This document shows positions 46,376 through 56,157 of a stretch of DNA of 64,000 nt, piece after piece. Location: positions 248,001-312,000 of the forward strand of contig JABYQU010000046.1 in assembly GCA_022264855.1 (NCBI GenBank), read 5' to 3'. A program made the translations under genes and the position numbers. Within the stretch, counting starts at the first letter, position 1, and each line of letters opens with the position of its first letter. Under the pieces are notes generated by a model that made no database searches, was not told the origin of the DNA, and was given only the letters and a program-made list of their open reading frames with translations. The stretch is from Lenzites betulinus. Lineage: Eukaryota > Basidiomycota > Agaricomycetes > Polyporales > Polyporaceae.

Positions 46376-49300
46376 ATGTGCAATGCAACATTTCCCTGTT
46401 CAGAGTTCGATGCACACTATATCGTTGTTGAGCAGGGCCGCTTGCAGGCTGTACCTCGACGTATCACCGATATACATCTTGATCTGATGTTTCAGTTTAA
46501 AGCGGTTACCTCCTCGTACATGAGTACTAGTAACCTCCTCCGACCCGGCGAATTAGTCTTACGGCTTGCTCTAAGAGACATGGTGACATCTTACCACCAT
46601 TGGCGTTTGGCTCAGCTTCGTTCGCTTGCTCAAGCTCATCATGTAGAAATAAGTACAAGGTTGCGCGCTGATGACATTGTTCAGCGACTGGAGTCACATC
46701 AGTGTGTTAGGTGCTCTGACACTTTGGAATATGTATTTCAGGCTCTCAGTGCTCCCAGGTCGCAGTTACGGCTCCCACGTCTCCACCCCGCTTCTGAAGT
46801 TGTTGAACCTCGTATCGAAGCACCGCGGCAAGCTACCCCACCCGAGTTTGATCCACTTGAGGTCCCGTCGCTCGAGTTCAAGCGCAACATTATTAGAGAA
46901 TGGGAACAAGCAATGTCTCATGACAAAATAATGGACGCGGTTTGTGCGGCATGCGGACGGAACACTTCCTCTAAGCTGATCAACTGTATCAAAGCTGCTG
47001 CGATAGACTTTTCTCTGCTCTGTAATCCGGAGCTTCCCGAGTACGTTTTGCCAGTGACATACAATCGGGATGCCTACCATGGAGCATTGCTACACCCCAA
47101 GGGGTTAAAAAACCCCCACGAACAAGACGATCTGTATATGTGCAAATCTTGTACTGGATCGCTACTTGGCACCCGTAAACAAATGCCAAAATTTGCGCTG
47201 GCTAACTGGCTATATTACGGGCACGAGCGACTTCCTATCCCTGTGCAACAAGCGTTTTCGTCCGCTACGTTCAGTGAACGATTGTTAGTTTCTCGAGCTC
47301 GTGCTAGCAAGATATCGTACAAGTTTAGTCGTCTCCCGGGACATTATTTAGAGGGTACAGATGACAGGGTTTCTCAGGGATGTGTCAAGGGAAATGTCGG
47401 CATACATCCTCAGGACGCTACACACCTCAACGATGTACTGCCTCCAGGGAGTAACGCGATCCGAGATATGGTCTGCGCAGTTTTCGTCGGAGACAAGAAA
47501 CCAACTAAAGAAACGATCGAAAGCCTGAAACCTATCTTAGTACGAAAGTCCAAAGTGAAATTGCTGATAGAGTTTCTCACCACATATAACCCTTGGTATG
47601 GTTGCGACGGGGAGTTCCAGGGATTTAGCCAAACAAATCTTGACAGTCTTTTTGGGCCTGGAACTTCCGCTGTCGACGAAGGTGTGTTATGCTCGATGGA
47701 GATTGGTCACATAGAGCTTAACGCTGCTATCGAAGGAGCAACGCAATCCTACGTTCCTGGACAGGATGCTCGTCCGACGTCTGCTGACGATGACAATCTC
47801 CTAATAGAAACTGTAGGTTACACAGAAGGCGGAGACTCACCCGTCGACTACCAAACTTTGTCACTGAAAGCTCTCGCTCATTGTCTACGGGGCGGCCGAT
47901 TTGTTCAGTCGCAAGCCGGCTCCCGACTGCTACCCGATTTCGAGAATCCGCGGCTATTGTCTTGGTTATTCCCCCACTTGGATCCATGGGGTATCGGAGG
48001 ATTTTTCGAGCCACGCCGGCGCATCCCGCTCACCCTCGATCAGCAGTTACGATATTTACTCTCGGTGAATAACTCACCTTTCCGCGATGATCCAGATTTC
48101 GCTTTTGTGTACTACAATATCCGACAGAAGCGCGCTGTGTTTGACTCCATAGCATTTCGTGTGGCAGCTTCTCAGCGGGAGTATGTTACCACGGAGTTAA
48201 TGAAGGTAGATGCGTCAGTGTTGGAACGGTTAGCAACAAAGTTCAAGGCGGACCCACAGTACCGGGCTGCTACTCCCGAGGAAACCTCTATTTTACGGTT
48301 GTTGTCGAAGGTTCATACTGTTTCTCATGATCTTCCAGGGTCAAATGGCTATAAAGTGATGCTTCGCAATCAGATACGTGCCTTGATCAATTACGAAGGC
48401 ACCCCTACCTTGTTCATTACCTTAAATCCTTCCGACAGAGACCATCCCTTGGTCAGGCTCTACGCTGGCCACGAAATCATTCCGGAGAATGTTATGCGTG
48501 GAGAAGAGTATGATCGTTGGAGACGCACTCAGATTGCCGCCCAAAGCCCCGCAGCATGTGCCCGGTTCTTCGACCAGATGATGTCGCTTTTTCTGAGTGT
48601 TATCCTAGGCTTTGGAGGCAAAAAAGGAGGTCTATTCGGGAAATGCAAGGCTTACTTTGGCACAGTAGAGGCGCAGGGACGCGGCACGTTACACTGTCAT
48701 ATGCTTATTTGGTTAGAAGGCCATCCGTCCCCACAGGAGTTGCGTAATCGAATGGGCGCTTCTGACGAGTATCGAGACAAGATGTTCCGCTGGGTCGAGT
48801 CGATTATAAAATGTGAACTTCCTGGAACTGAGGCGGTGGTTCAAGAGCCTAAAGGACGTCCATTAACGCGTCCCGCGCGAAGCCAAGACACCGGAAATCC
48901 TCACCCTGGCGCGGTGTCCGCTCCCGCTCTCTCATCTTTCGAACGCCCTGAAGATTTCGAGGTGGCATACAATGCTTTTGTTGCCGAGCTAGTCAAAGAG
49001 TTTAATTGGCATGAACACACGATGACATGCTTCAAATACGTACCTCAAGGCCTCGTTCCTGATGATATGGAAAGGAAGGACGCTTTATGCCGTATGCGTA
49101 TAGATGGTACTACGTGCGAGGCAACATATATTGATCCAGATAGCGGCGGCATCGTGTTACGCCGTCTTCATCCGCGGGTCGCCAACTACAATGATTTGGT
49201 CTTGTTCCTGATGCAATGCAACATGGAGATTAAATTAGTTGGTTCTGGGGAGGCCGCGAAAGCGCTACTTTATTATGTCACCGACTATATCACCAAACTA

Positions 49301-52300
49301 TCTCTACCCACACATATCGGTCTAAGTGCGTTGTCATATGCCATTCAGAAAACGAATGAGAGGTTTCCAGATCTAGTAGGGAGGCTTGCTGCACCTGACA
49401 TTCCGGAAAGGGCGAGGGGAGCACTGACTATCACTGTCAATCGTATGATGTCAAGGCAAGAAATGTCTCATCAGCAGGTTATGAGCTACCTCATAGGAGG
49501 AGGAGACGTCTACCGCAGTCATACCTTTCGCGTTTTACATTGGGGTTCGTTTGATCGCCTGTTTGAACATGACGCCAATCCCACCGTACGTCAGCCTCAG
49601 CATGAAGCGCGAACAACGAACCACACCGATGATGATAACTCCGTCACTACTAGCAGTGTCGAGCAGAATGCGGGGCCCTCCTACATCCACAATGTGCAGT
49701 CGTCGTCGTCTATGGATTTGGAGTCAGAAGATCGATCTGATACAGGAGAGGAAGAGGAAGATACTGCCTCACTCTATGACACTAGCAATGCCGAGGGCGG
49801 TAACAGCAAGGAACCGCGAGACATCAACGACATAGAAGAAGAGAATGAGGACATATTTACGTTGTCGTTAGGCTCCGGTTCAATATCTGCCGGTAATCAG
49901 CAGCAGGATTACATATACCGGAGCACGGACGCACCATTTGACAAATTGTGTCTGTATGAATTCGTGGGCACCGTCGAAAAGATCACGAAGCGCAGCGATA
50001 ACAAGCGTGCTGGGGTGCACAGCTCAGCCGTAGATGCCGTTGATGCTAGCAAAGATGACGCACCGTTTTCGGAGACTATGTTGAGTCAAACGAATGCTCA
50101 CCGGCGAGGGCGGAAGGCGGAGCCTCGCGGCATCTTCTCATCAGATCAGCATACCCAGTATCGTACCCATTGTTTACGTCGTCGTGCGGAATGGACCGTT
50201 CCTGTCATCTTGGGCGACCGTGTGCCACGCTCTGACAGAGGAGAAGAGGAACATGAGTCATGGGCTCGTATGATGTTGATCCTGTTCATACCGTGGAGAA
50301 AACCAAGAGACTTGCGTGAACGTACAGAGAGCTGGTCCGCCGCGTTTGATAGGCAAAAGCCGTTAATTAGTTCCCAGAATCTACGCGTTATTGCGAATAT
50401 GAACGTCTTGTCAGAATGTCGCGATGTTCGTGATTCGTTCAGAGACATGCGTCGCGCAGAGGCACTATCCTTTTTGCAAAATGGGCTCCCTGCGCAGGAC
50501 GGAGCCGAGCATACCGGCGTGGATGACGACGTAAGCAATCAAGACTATCAGCTATTTGATACCCCAGCGATGTACGATGCTTACGACAACGTCCAAGAGC
50601 TTGTCTCGTCACAGGCTGGACTCGATGCAAAGATTGGCAGTAGAAGTCGCGAGTTGTTGGACGAATGTTATGGATCACAAGTGGATGTGCGGATGGCGGC
50701 TTCAGGAGGGATATCTATTCGCCATAGTGACGACGAAGCAGCGCTGATGCAGCACAGTGCCACGATGAAGCTCCTTAAAAAACAACGACGTCCGCGTTTT
50801 GCAGATGATGAAGATCAAGATACCGAAACCCGCCCTCAGAAGCGGCGTAGGCGTGTTGGAGTCTCGGAGAATATATCGCGATCCACACTCGGCGACGTCC
50901 GAACGCCACAGGGGGACTGTGTTATCGCTCCTACTCAAGATCCTATCAGTGCCGCCGTTGACCAGATAGTAGAAGAAATGCACTTACATGATAACGCGGA
51001 ACAGGAACGCGCCTTCCGTATAGTCGCAGAACATGTCAATCATGGCGGAGAGCAATTGCTCATGTATATCGCCGGCGTTGGGGGTACTGGTAAAACCTAT
51101 GTGATTAAAGCAGTTTTGAGATTGTTTGAGTTACTCGGACGCTCACGGGAGATTCTCGTCGGTGCACCCACCGGTGCAGCGGCCCTCAACATCGGTGGTT
51201 ACACGGTTCACTCTTTGACAATGCTTCCCGGCAACGGCAAACGTATTTTGGGCGAACTGCGAAAGCTATGGTCCCAAGTTAGATATTTTGTCATAGACGA
51301 GATATCCATGATAGGGGCAAAGTTTTTGGCCCAGATCTCTCGTCGCCTGCAACAAGCCAAAGGCAATGAAGGCGAGTCAGCTATAGGGCCCTTCGGTGGA
51401 GTAAACATTATATTTACTGGCGACTTTGGTCAGTTGAAACCTGTTCAGGCGTCCACGCTGTACAACCATTCTCTGATCAATCACCCAGGGCTGCAAGCGA
51501 TTCGCGATCATACCGGTGTAGATGCACTTCGTGGTGTATATTTATGGCGGCAAGTGCAGCATGCTGTGAAACTCGTGAAAAATCAGCGGCAGCACGAAGA
51601 TCCGCAGTACGCAGGCTTACTTTCCCGAGTTCGTGTAGGTGAAGCTCGCTCGATATGCAGTACGGGTGCAGACGCACAGCGCAGTGATATTGACATACTA
51701 TATCGCAGGGTTATGCAACAGGTGAGAATGGACGATCCTGCGTCGTTAAGCCAGTTCAAGGACGCACCTATTATTGTTGGCAATAAGGAACTTAGAGACG
51801 CTCTGAACGCCCGGATAATTGCGCACAAAGCAAGAGAGATGGGTCGTGATGTGGCGGTGTTCTACTCGAAGGATCGGATTGATTTGCTCCCTGCAACCGG
51901 CGAGCTTCGGCGCGGACTGTGGAAACTTCCCTCAAAAACAACAGGGGACTGCTTAGGACGTTTGCCATTGTTTGTAGGCATGAAAGTCATGATAAGAGAG
52001 AATATCGCTTTTGGAAGGCGTCTGGTGAACGGCGCAGAAGGTACTGTTGAGCGCATCTTGTATGAGGAAGTCGATGGTGTCATGCATGCAACCGTCGCCT
52101 ATATACGTGTACCTGGCTCAGGTAAAATCAGTGATGATCTTGAAGAAGATGTGGTCCCGGTGTTTCCTGAAACTGTACGTTTCAAGTGTACGATGAGCGT
52201 CGGGGGTAAGAAGACGGCCAAGAACATAGCTCGACAGCAGCTTCCCCTCATCCCAGCGTACGCGTATACCGATTACAAGAGCCAGGGAAAGTCACTCACC

Positions 52301-52516
52301 TATGCTATTGTTGACATAGACAGTGCTAATTCGCTCCAGGGTGTGTACGTGATGCTGTCCAGAGTACGCTCCTTAAACGGACTCATGATTCTGCGACCGT
52401 TTTCGCCAGCGAAATTGTGTTCGCGACTTTCGCAGGAGCTGCGAAACGAGTTGAAACGCATCGATGTCTTGGCGGAGACAACTCGAGCACAGTTCGAGAG
52501 TCGCCGCTGGACGTAA
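46376..52516 (+). CDS. Helitron Rep-helicase (HUH endonuclease fused to PIF1-like helicase)
   Basis: One uninterrupted frame. It opens at a GTG at 46331, but the first ATG is at 46376, giving 2046 residues, so upstream exons are possible. The N-terminal 500 residues include a Cys-rich stretch (VCAACGRNTSSKLINC). The Helitron_like_N/Rep domain contains TLFITLNPSD, and FGTVEAQGRGTLHCHMLIWLEG with the HUH-type His pair at about residue 772. It also has the two-tyrosine motif LLYYVTDYITK at about 965, the nicking residues. An acidic Ser-rich linker follows. The SF1B helicase has Walker A GVGGTGKT at about 1565, VIDEISMIG, IIFTGDFGQLKPV, and near the end AYTDYKSQGKSL and VYVMLSRVRSL. All catalytic motifs are present, so it may be an autonomous rolling-circle transposon. 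Confidence 0.95.
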   Translation: MCNATFPCSEFDAHYIVVEQGRLQAVPRRITDIHLDLMFQFKAVTSSYMSTSNLLRPGELVLRLALRDMVTSYHHWRLAQLRSLAQAHHVEISTRLRADDIVQRLESHQCVRCSDTLEYVFQALSAPRSQLRLPRLHPASEVVEPRIEAPRQATPPEFDPLEVPSLEFKRNIIREWEQAMSHDKIMDAVCAACGRNTSSKLINCIKAAAIDFSLLCNPELPEYVLPVTYNRDAYHGALLHPKGLKNPHEQDDLYMCKSCTGSLLGTRKQMPKFALANWLYYGHERLPIPVQQAFSSATFSERLLVSRARASKISYKFSRLPGHYLEGTDDRVSQGCVKGNVGIHPQDATHLNDVLPPGSNAIRDMVCAVFVGDKKPTKETIESLKPILVRKSKVKLLIEFLTTYNPWYGCDGEFQGFSQTNLDSLFGPGTSAVDEGVLCSMEIGHIELNAAIEGATQSYVPGQDARPTSADDDNLLIETVGYTEGGDSPVDYQTLSLKALAHCLRGGRFVQSQAGSRLLPDFENPRLLSWLFPHLDPWGIGGFFEPRRRIPLTLDQQLRYLLSVNNSPFRDDPDFAFVYYNIRQKRAVFDSIAFRVAASQREYVTTELMKVDASVLERLATKFKADPQYRAATPEETSILRLLSKVHTVSHDLPGSNGYKVMLRNQIRALINYEGTPTLFITLNPSDRDHPLVRLYAGHEIIPENVMRGEEYDRWRRTQIAAQSPAACARFFDQMMSLFLSVILGFGGKKGGLFGKCKAYFGTVEAQGRGTLHCHMLIWLEGHPSPQELRNRMGASDEYRDKMFRWVESIIKCELPGTEAVVQEPKGRPLTRPARSQDTGNPHPGAVSAPALSSFERPEDFEVAYNAFVAELVKEFNWHEHTMTCFKYVPQGLVPDDMERKDALCRMRIDGTTCEATYIDPDSGGIVLRRLHPRVANYNDLVLFLMQCNMEIKLVGSGEAAKALLYYVTDYITKLSLPTHIGLSALSYAIQKTNERFPDLVGRLAAPDIPERARGALTITVNRMMSRQEMSHQQVMSYLIGGGDVYRSHTFRVLHWGSFDRLFEHDANPTVRQPQHEARTTNHTDDDNSVTTSSVEQNAGPSYIHNVQSSSSMDLESEDRSDTGEEEEDTASLYDTSNAEGGNSKEPRDINDIEEENEDIFTLSLGSGSISAGNQQQDYIYRSTDAPFDKLCLYEFVGTVEKITKRSDNKRAGVHSSAVDAVDASKDDAPFSETMLSQTNAHRRGRKAEPRGIFSSDQHTQYRTHCLRRRAEWTVPVILGDRVPRSDRGEEEHESWARMMLILFIPWRKPRDLRERTESWSAAFDRQKPLISSQNLRVIANMNVLSECRDVRDSFRDMRRAEALSFLQNGLPAQDGAEHTGVDDDVSNQDYQLFDTPAMYDAYDNVQELVSSQAGLDAKIGSRSRELLDECYGSQVDVRMAASGGISIRHSDDEAALMQHSATMKLLKKQRRPRFADDEDQDTETRPQKRRRRVGVSENISRSTLGDVRTPQGDCVIAPTQDPISAAVDQIVEEMHLHDNAEQERAFRIVAEHVNHGGEQLLMYIAGVGGTGKTYVIKAVLRLFELLGRSREILVGAPTGAAALNIGGYTVHSLTMLPGNGKRILGELRKLWSQVRYFVIDEISMIGAKFLAQISRRLQQAKGNEGESAIGPFGGVNIIFTGDFGQLKPVQASTLYNHSLINHPGLQAIRDHTGVDALRGVYLWRQVQHAVKLVKNQRQHEDPQYAGLLSRVRVGEARSICSTGADAQRSDIDILYRRVMQQVRMDDPASLSQFKDAPIIVGNKELRDALNARIIAHKAREMGRDVAVFYSKDRIDLLPATGELRRGLWKLPSKTTGDCLGRLPLFVGMKVMIRENIAFGRRLVNGAEGTVERILYEEVDGVMHATVAYIRVPGSGKISDDLEEDVVPVFPETVRFKCTMSVGGKKTAKNIARQQLPLIPAYAYTDYKSQGKSLTYAIVDIDSANSLQGVYVMLSRVRSLNGLMILRPFSPAKLCSRLSQELRNELKRIDVLAETTRAQFESRRWT

Positions 52517-53225
52517 AGTGACGTGCGCTAGGGGTTATAATGTGTTATTAGTAGTTCTTCGATTTGTCGCCAACACTGCTTGAAATGCTTTTACGCACCA
52601 GGGTACGTTGATATAATTATATAGCATGCGTCCACAGAGTGGGAAGTCGTTGGCTGTTAAACCGCGGCCAGCCCCCGGGCTCTAGATGTGCCTCATGTTG
52701 TAGTACGCACGCAATGTGTCGCTCCGAGCGTCTGAGGACTTTTGGCATAGTACTGTTCAACGTACCAGTGTCAAGTCGTGCATTTTCATGAAAGCCGAAC
52801 ACTCAGCTAGAGATATCGTGCGTCCATCGAGAGTACGGTCAACGGTGTGAAACATCCCGAGTTTAGCAAGCACAAGATCATCAAAAATTCATAAAAAAGC
52901 TGAATGCGCGGGATTCGACGTGAGGTCAGTATTGCATAAAATGGACGGCGATTACCGCTTTGCTACGGGTCCTCGTCGTAAGCACAAGCATTAATCTTTT
53001 AATCACGTTTGACCTTAACAATTGCGGACATCCAATATCTATCACTAACTTCTAGTAGTAGACCTCCGCTGTCACATGTCATATCCTTGTCTGCTCCTCC
53101 TCCGCCTGCTCCTCCCTCGTTCATCCATATCCTCCATCCTCCCCCGTTCTCCGCCTTCTCCGCCATCGCTCACTACGACTTCCTGTCTCTCGTTCGCTCT
53201 CTTACCCTTGCCGCCGTGGACACCC
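52517..53225. other. Helitron 3' flank
   Basis: About 700 bp without a gene. I looked for a Helitron 3' end (short hairpin then CTRR before T) and found no convincing one. The only hairpin plus CTAG is near 52670-52685 and is followed by A. The element's borders remain undefined. Confidence 0.4.
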
Positions 53226-54560
53226 TGCTCGACTACCGCCACGACTTGCACTATGGCCCCCGCCCCGGCCCACACCCCCACCGCCCGCCATCCACACGGA
53301 CAACCTCCTCTGCTCCGCCGAGCATGTTGCCTACTTGCCGTTGCACACCTCTCGTCCGTTCCCCTTTCCCCAGGCCGTGCCCCACATCCCGCACGCGTCC
53401 CCGTCGCGCTTCGACCCCGACCCCGGCGTGGCGGCACTCCCCCGCTTCCCCTTCTCCGCCCAGACCCTCGGCCGCCGTATGTCTGAGCCCATCTTCGGAG
53501 CCGGCCGCCGTGCATACCCGCAGTCCCCGCCTCCGTCCGCGCACTCCGACACCTTCGCCTACCCAGCGTCCTCCTCAGCCACAACTGTCCAGTTCTCCCC
53601 GCTATCCCCGCGTTTGTCCTGCTACTCCTTCTACGGTTCCTACCCCCTCCACGCGCGCGACGCCAGCTGCGCTTCCCTCCCTACAGACGCATACCCGCCC
53701 CCGGCACGCGCGCCTGGGCGTGAGCAGAAAGTGCGCGGACCTCGATGCGGACGGTTCGCCGCACTCCCCGCTGTACCCAACGCTGCAAGCGCCTCCGAGG
53801 ACGTGTCCGCGACGGGGCTCCCGTCTCCGCCTCTCCAAGCGCACGGCTTGCCCGCGTGGCGCTCCTCTGAGCGCACGGCATCCCCCCCCCCCCCCCCCCC
53901 CCCGGGCATGGGCGCGGCGAGCGCGGTGGCGGGAACGGCACGCCACCTTAGTTCGTGACTCTCCCGGTGAACGCAGTGAAGAAGCGGCCGCGCAGGCGGT
54001 ACCACGAGATGGAGCATTTGTAACAGTGCAGGTATGACTCTTTGCCCGCTTTCTCCCCCGTTTAGTGTGTTCTGCGGGGCCCGGTTTGTGCTTCTCTTCA
54101 CTTGGCCACTATTGTCTTTTTCTACTTTTCAAATGTTACTTGTCTACCCGATGGACACTGAGCAGAGCCGTTTGGTTGGACCAGATGGCCTAGGTACACA
54201 AGGTGGACGGAACGCTCAATCACCTGAACGAGCAGGTCCCCATGCAACGGCACGGCTTAAAGCGGAACTCAAATGGTACGTGCGCCGTCCCCGCTCCTCG
54301 CTGCCGTCGCTCATCATTTCTGTCCCATTTCTTTTCCCCTTCCTGTCTAGTCTCGTTCTCCCTTCGGCACGTCCCCCCACGCGTCCCCTCTGCAGAATTC
54401 AAGTATCCTCAGAAGTAATGGTGCTAGTAGAAGATGGATTAGGTGGAGCAGGACAGCGCCCGCGAGAGCGAGGCCGCGCATGCGCAGGCGTTCGCGATGC
54501 GCAATCTGCACCAGCTGAACGTGCGCGTGGTCCGTGGTATTGTGCTTCGCACTCCTTGGC
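53226..54560 (+). pseudogene. Broken C2H2-type transcription factor gene
   Basis: One frame (about 53280-53958) reads HTDNLLCSAEHVAYLPLHTSR, RMSEPIFGAGRRAYPQS and a long Ser/Pro/Ala-rich stretch. A frame change follows, then KKRPRRRYHEMEHL and a TAA at 54021-54023. After an intron-like segment comes DGTLNHLNEQVPMQRHGLKR, then AEFKYPQK and more stops. This follows the layout of a conserved fungal family whose finger reads KRPRRRYDEIERLY..CGW and YGTLNHLNAHV.MQ.HG. Here a zinc-binding His in LNAHV is replaced (LNEQV), the KAYG Tyr is Asp, and the frame is interrupted. Intron-like spacing is kept, so it decayed in place or was copied at the DNA level. Confidence 0.65.
53882..53903. repeat. 22-nt poly-C homopolymer
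   Basis: An uninterrupted run of 22 C inside the broken C2H2 gene. The frame change between the Ser/Pro-rich part and the KKRPRRR part occurs near it, so slippage here, or sequencing error in the run, could explain one of the frame breaks. Confidence 0.9.
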
Positions 54561-54840
54561 GCTCTCCCTCACTGCCTGCGAGGCTGTATCATATACTTCG
54601 CTCGTCGTTACGCGTGTTCCTCTCATAGAAGGTCCAGCGACTCAAGTTCGCGTTCTTGCTACTCTCCGTTGCCGCCTGCCATTCCCTCTGGTTGGTACGA
54701 TTGTAGTGGCTGAACATGTCAAACGGTGCCGAGTTCAATACTACCACAAGCTCTGTTTTAAGGATACACCATGCGAAACAAAGAAGTCTCATATCTATCA
54801 TGACGCTGCCGTCGTAAGATCCGGACTACGCTGTTTGTGT

Positions 54841-55263
54841 TTATAACGTATTTGTTAGCGCTCGAGGCCATCCGTCAATGTTCAGTATCACGCGCCTTTT
54901 CACCGCTGATTGTGCTTTCATCAGATCTACTTGGCGCATCTCTAGCAGTCGCTCTCCCCCTCCGTCGCGCCTGATGACCACAAACTCTCCAGGGAAGCAA
55001 AATCTGGGCCCTATCCCTAGTCCTGCGAGAGCTTCGTTTCGGGGACAGTCTAGGTGCGTCGCCTCGCGAAAGTACACGTTGTACTGATCCCAATGCTGGC
55101 CAGGTCGGCCTCGACGCCTCCTCACCCGCACGATTGCCATCCCTGGGATTGCACTCCTGTCGAGAGTCCATACTGGACCGAGTACTGGCACATCTTGCGA
55201 GGTCTCGTTGTGAAGATACCACCGCTCAATGGGTAACGATTGAAACCGCGCATGCCCGCGCAT
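54841..55263 (-). CDS. Hypothetical agaricomycete orphan-family protein
   Basis: A single-exon frame from the ATG at 55263 to a stop at 54841, about 140 residues. The core QYNVYFREATHLDCPRNEALAGLG, then CFPGEFVVIRRDGGGERLLEMRQVD, matches a pattern I recognise from many short uncharacterised agaricomycete proteins (a NVYxR...LPxNxAL segment followed by GEVVVxR). No function is known and no catalytic motif is visible. The gene may have further exons upstream. Confidence 0.45.
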   Translation of the reverse strand: MRGHARFQSLPIERWYLHNETSQDVPVLGPVWTLDRSAIPGMAIVRVRRRRGRPGQHWDQYNVYFREATHLDCPRNEALAGLGIGPRFCFPGEFVVIRRDGGGERLLEMRQVDLMKAQSAVKRRVILNIDGWPRALTNTL

Positions 55264-56157
55264 CGGTAGGGTATACGCGCGCAACCAGCGGCGGTCCTAG
55301 TAGTATTCAATCCGACTTGTAGCGCGTTTGAAAAGTCTATGGATACTGGCACTCACTGGCCCATCTTCGATTTGCGGGAGTTGGGACATAAACGTAGATC
55401 CTGTCGCCGACCGGGATTGTCCAGGGGGATAAGGTATGGCGGTCAATGCCTCCTCTTCACTCAGCCCATTTATCTGACTGTCTTGTATGATATTTTTTAG
55501 AATTCCTCATCCTCATGTTGGGCTGTCGCGTTTCCCTCGACGTCCCGATATCTCATGGATTACCCGAGGGATTTCCTAAAAAGAGGTGTTTGACGTCATC
55601 CCATCGCTTTTCATCCCAATTCACTCACTGACTGCACTGATCACGGTCTGTCGACGTAGATTCTATAGGCGTCGTACGTGCACGCAAATATTCGTGTCCG
55701 TCTGCTCGGGTGTTTCCGTGTTACGCTGCTCTAAGTGAGTGAGTGACCTCATAGGGTTCGGGATATCTGATCGAGATTCAGGTACACCAACTACCTGCGT
55801 CATATCTGCGATCGAGATCCTTGCACAGATGTGCGTCATTGCCGTATGCGTAGTGTTCACCACAGGTATACTGTTTCGTAACGTACATGATGTGTTCTGT
55901 TCTGTCTCCCAAGATTTACGGTCCACATAAAATGTGTACACCACACTCTGTTCTTCGTCCGCAGATATGTCCCCCTCTATTCCTGTACAGCACAGGCAGC
56001 ACGCGGTCACGCGCAACGCCGTAGTCTCGGTTACTGCCCCAGGTGCTAGTGCGTATTTCCTACCGCATGCTGTCCCCGATTTAACGCCGCGCCGGTTTGC
56101 ACAGGTCCGACTCCTACGGCCATAGAGACCCAAGCTATTACGGCTCGCAATCAGCAA
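55264..56157. other. Intergenic or 5' exons of the kinase-like gene
   Basis: No gene is assigned with confidence. Splice-acceptor-like sites near 55975 and 56103 and Ser/Pro/Thr-rich frames suggest upstream exons of the kinase-like gene may begin here. Confidence 0.35.

Noticed and set aside
52640..52690. Possible Helitron 3' end (small hairpin then CTAG)
   Set aside because: It is followed by A where T is expected, and no matching TC 5' end could be paired with it.
54220..54846. Long ORFs overlapping the broken C2H2 gene and the sequence after it
   Set aside because: They read across intron-like sequence and stop-rich frames of the pseudogene and show no domain of their own.
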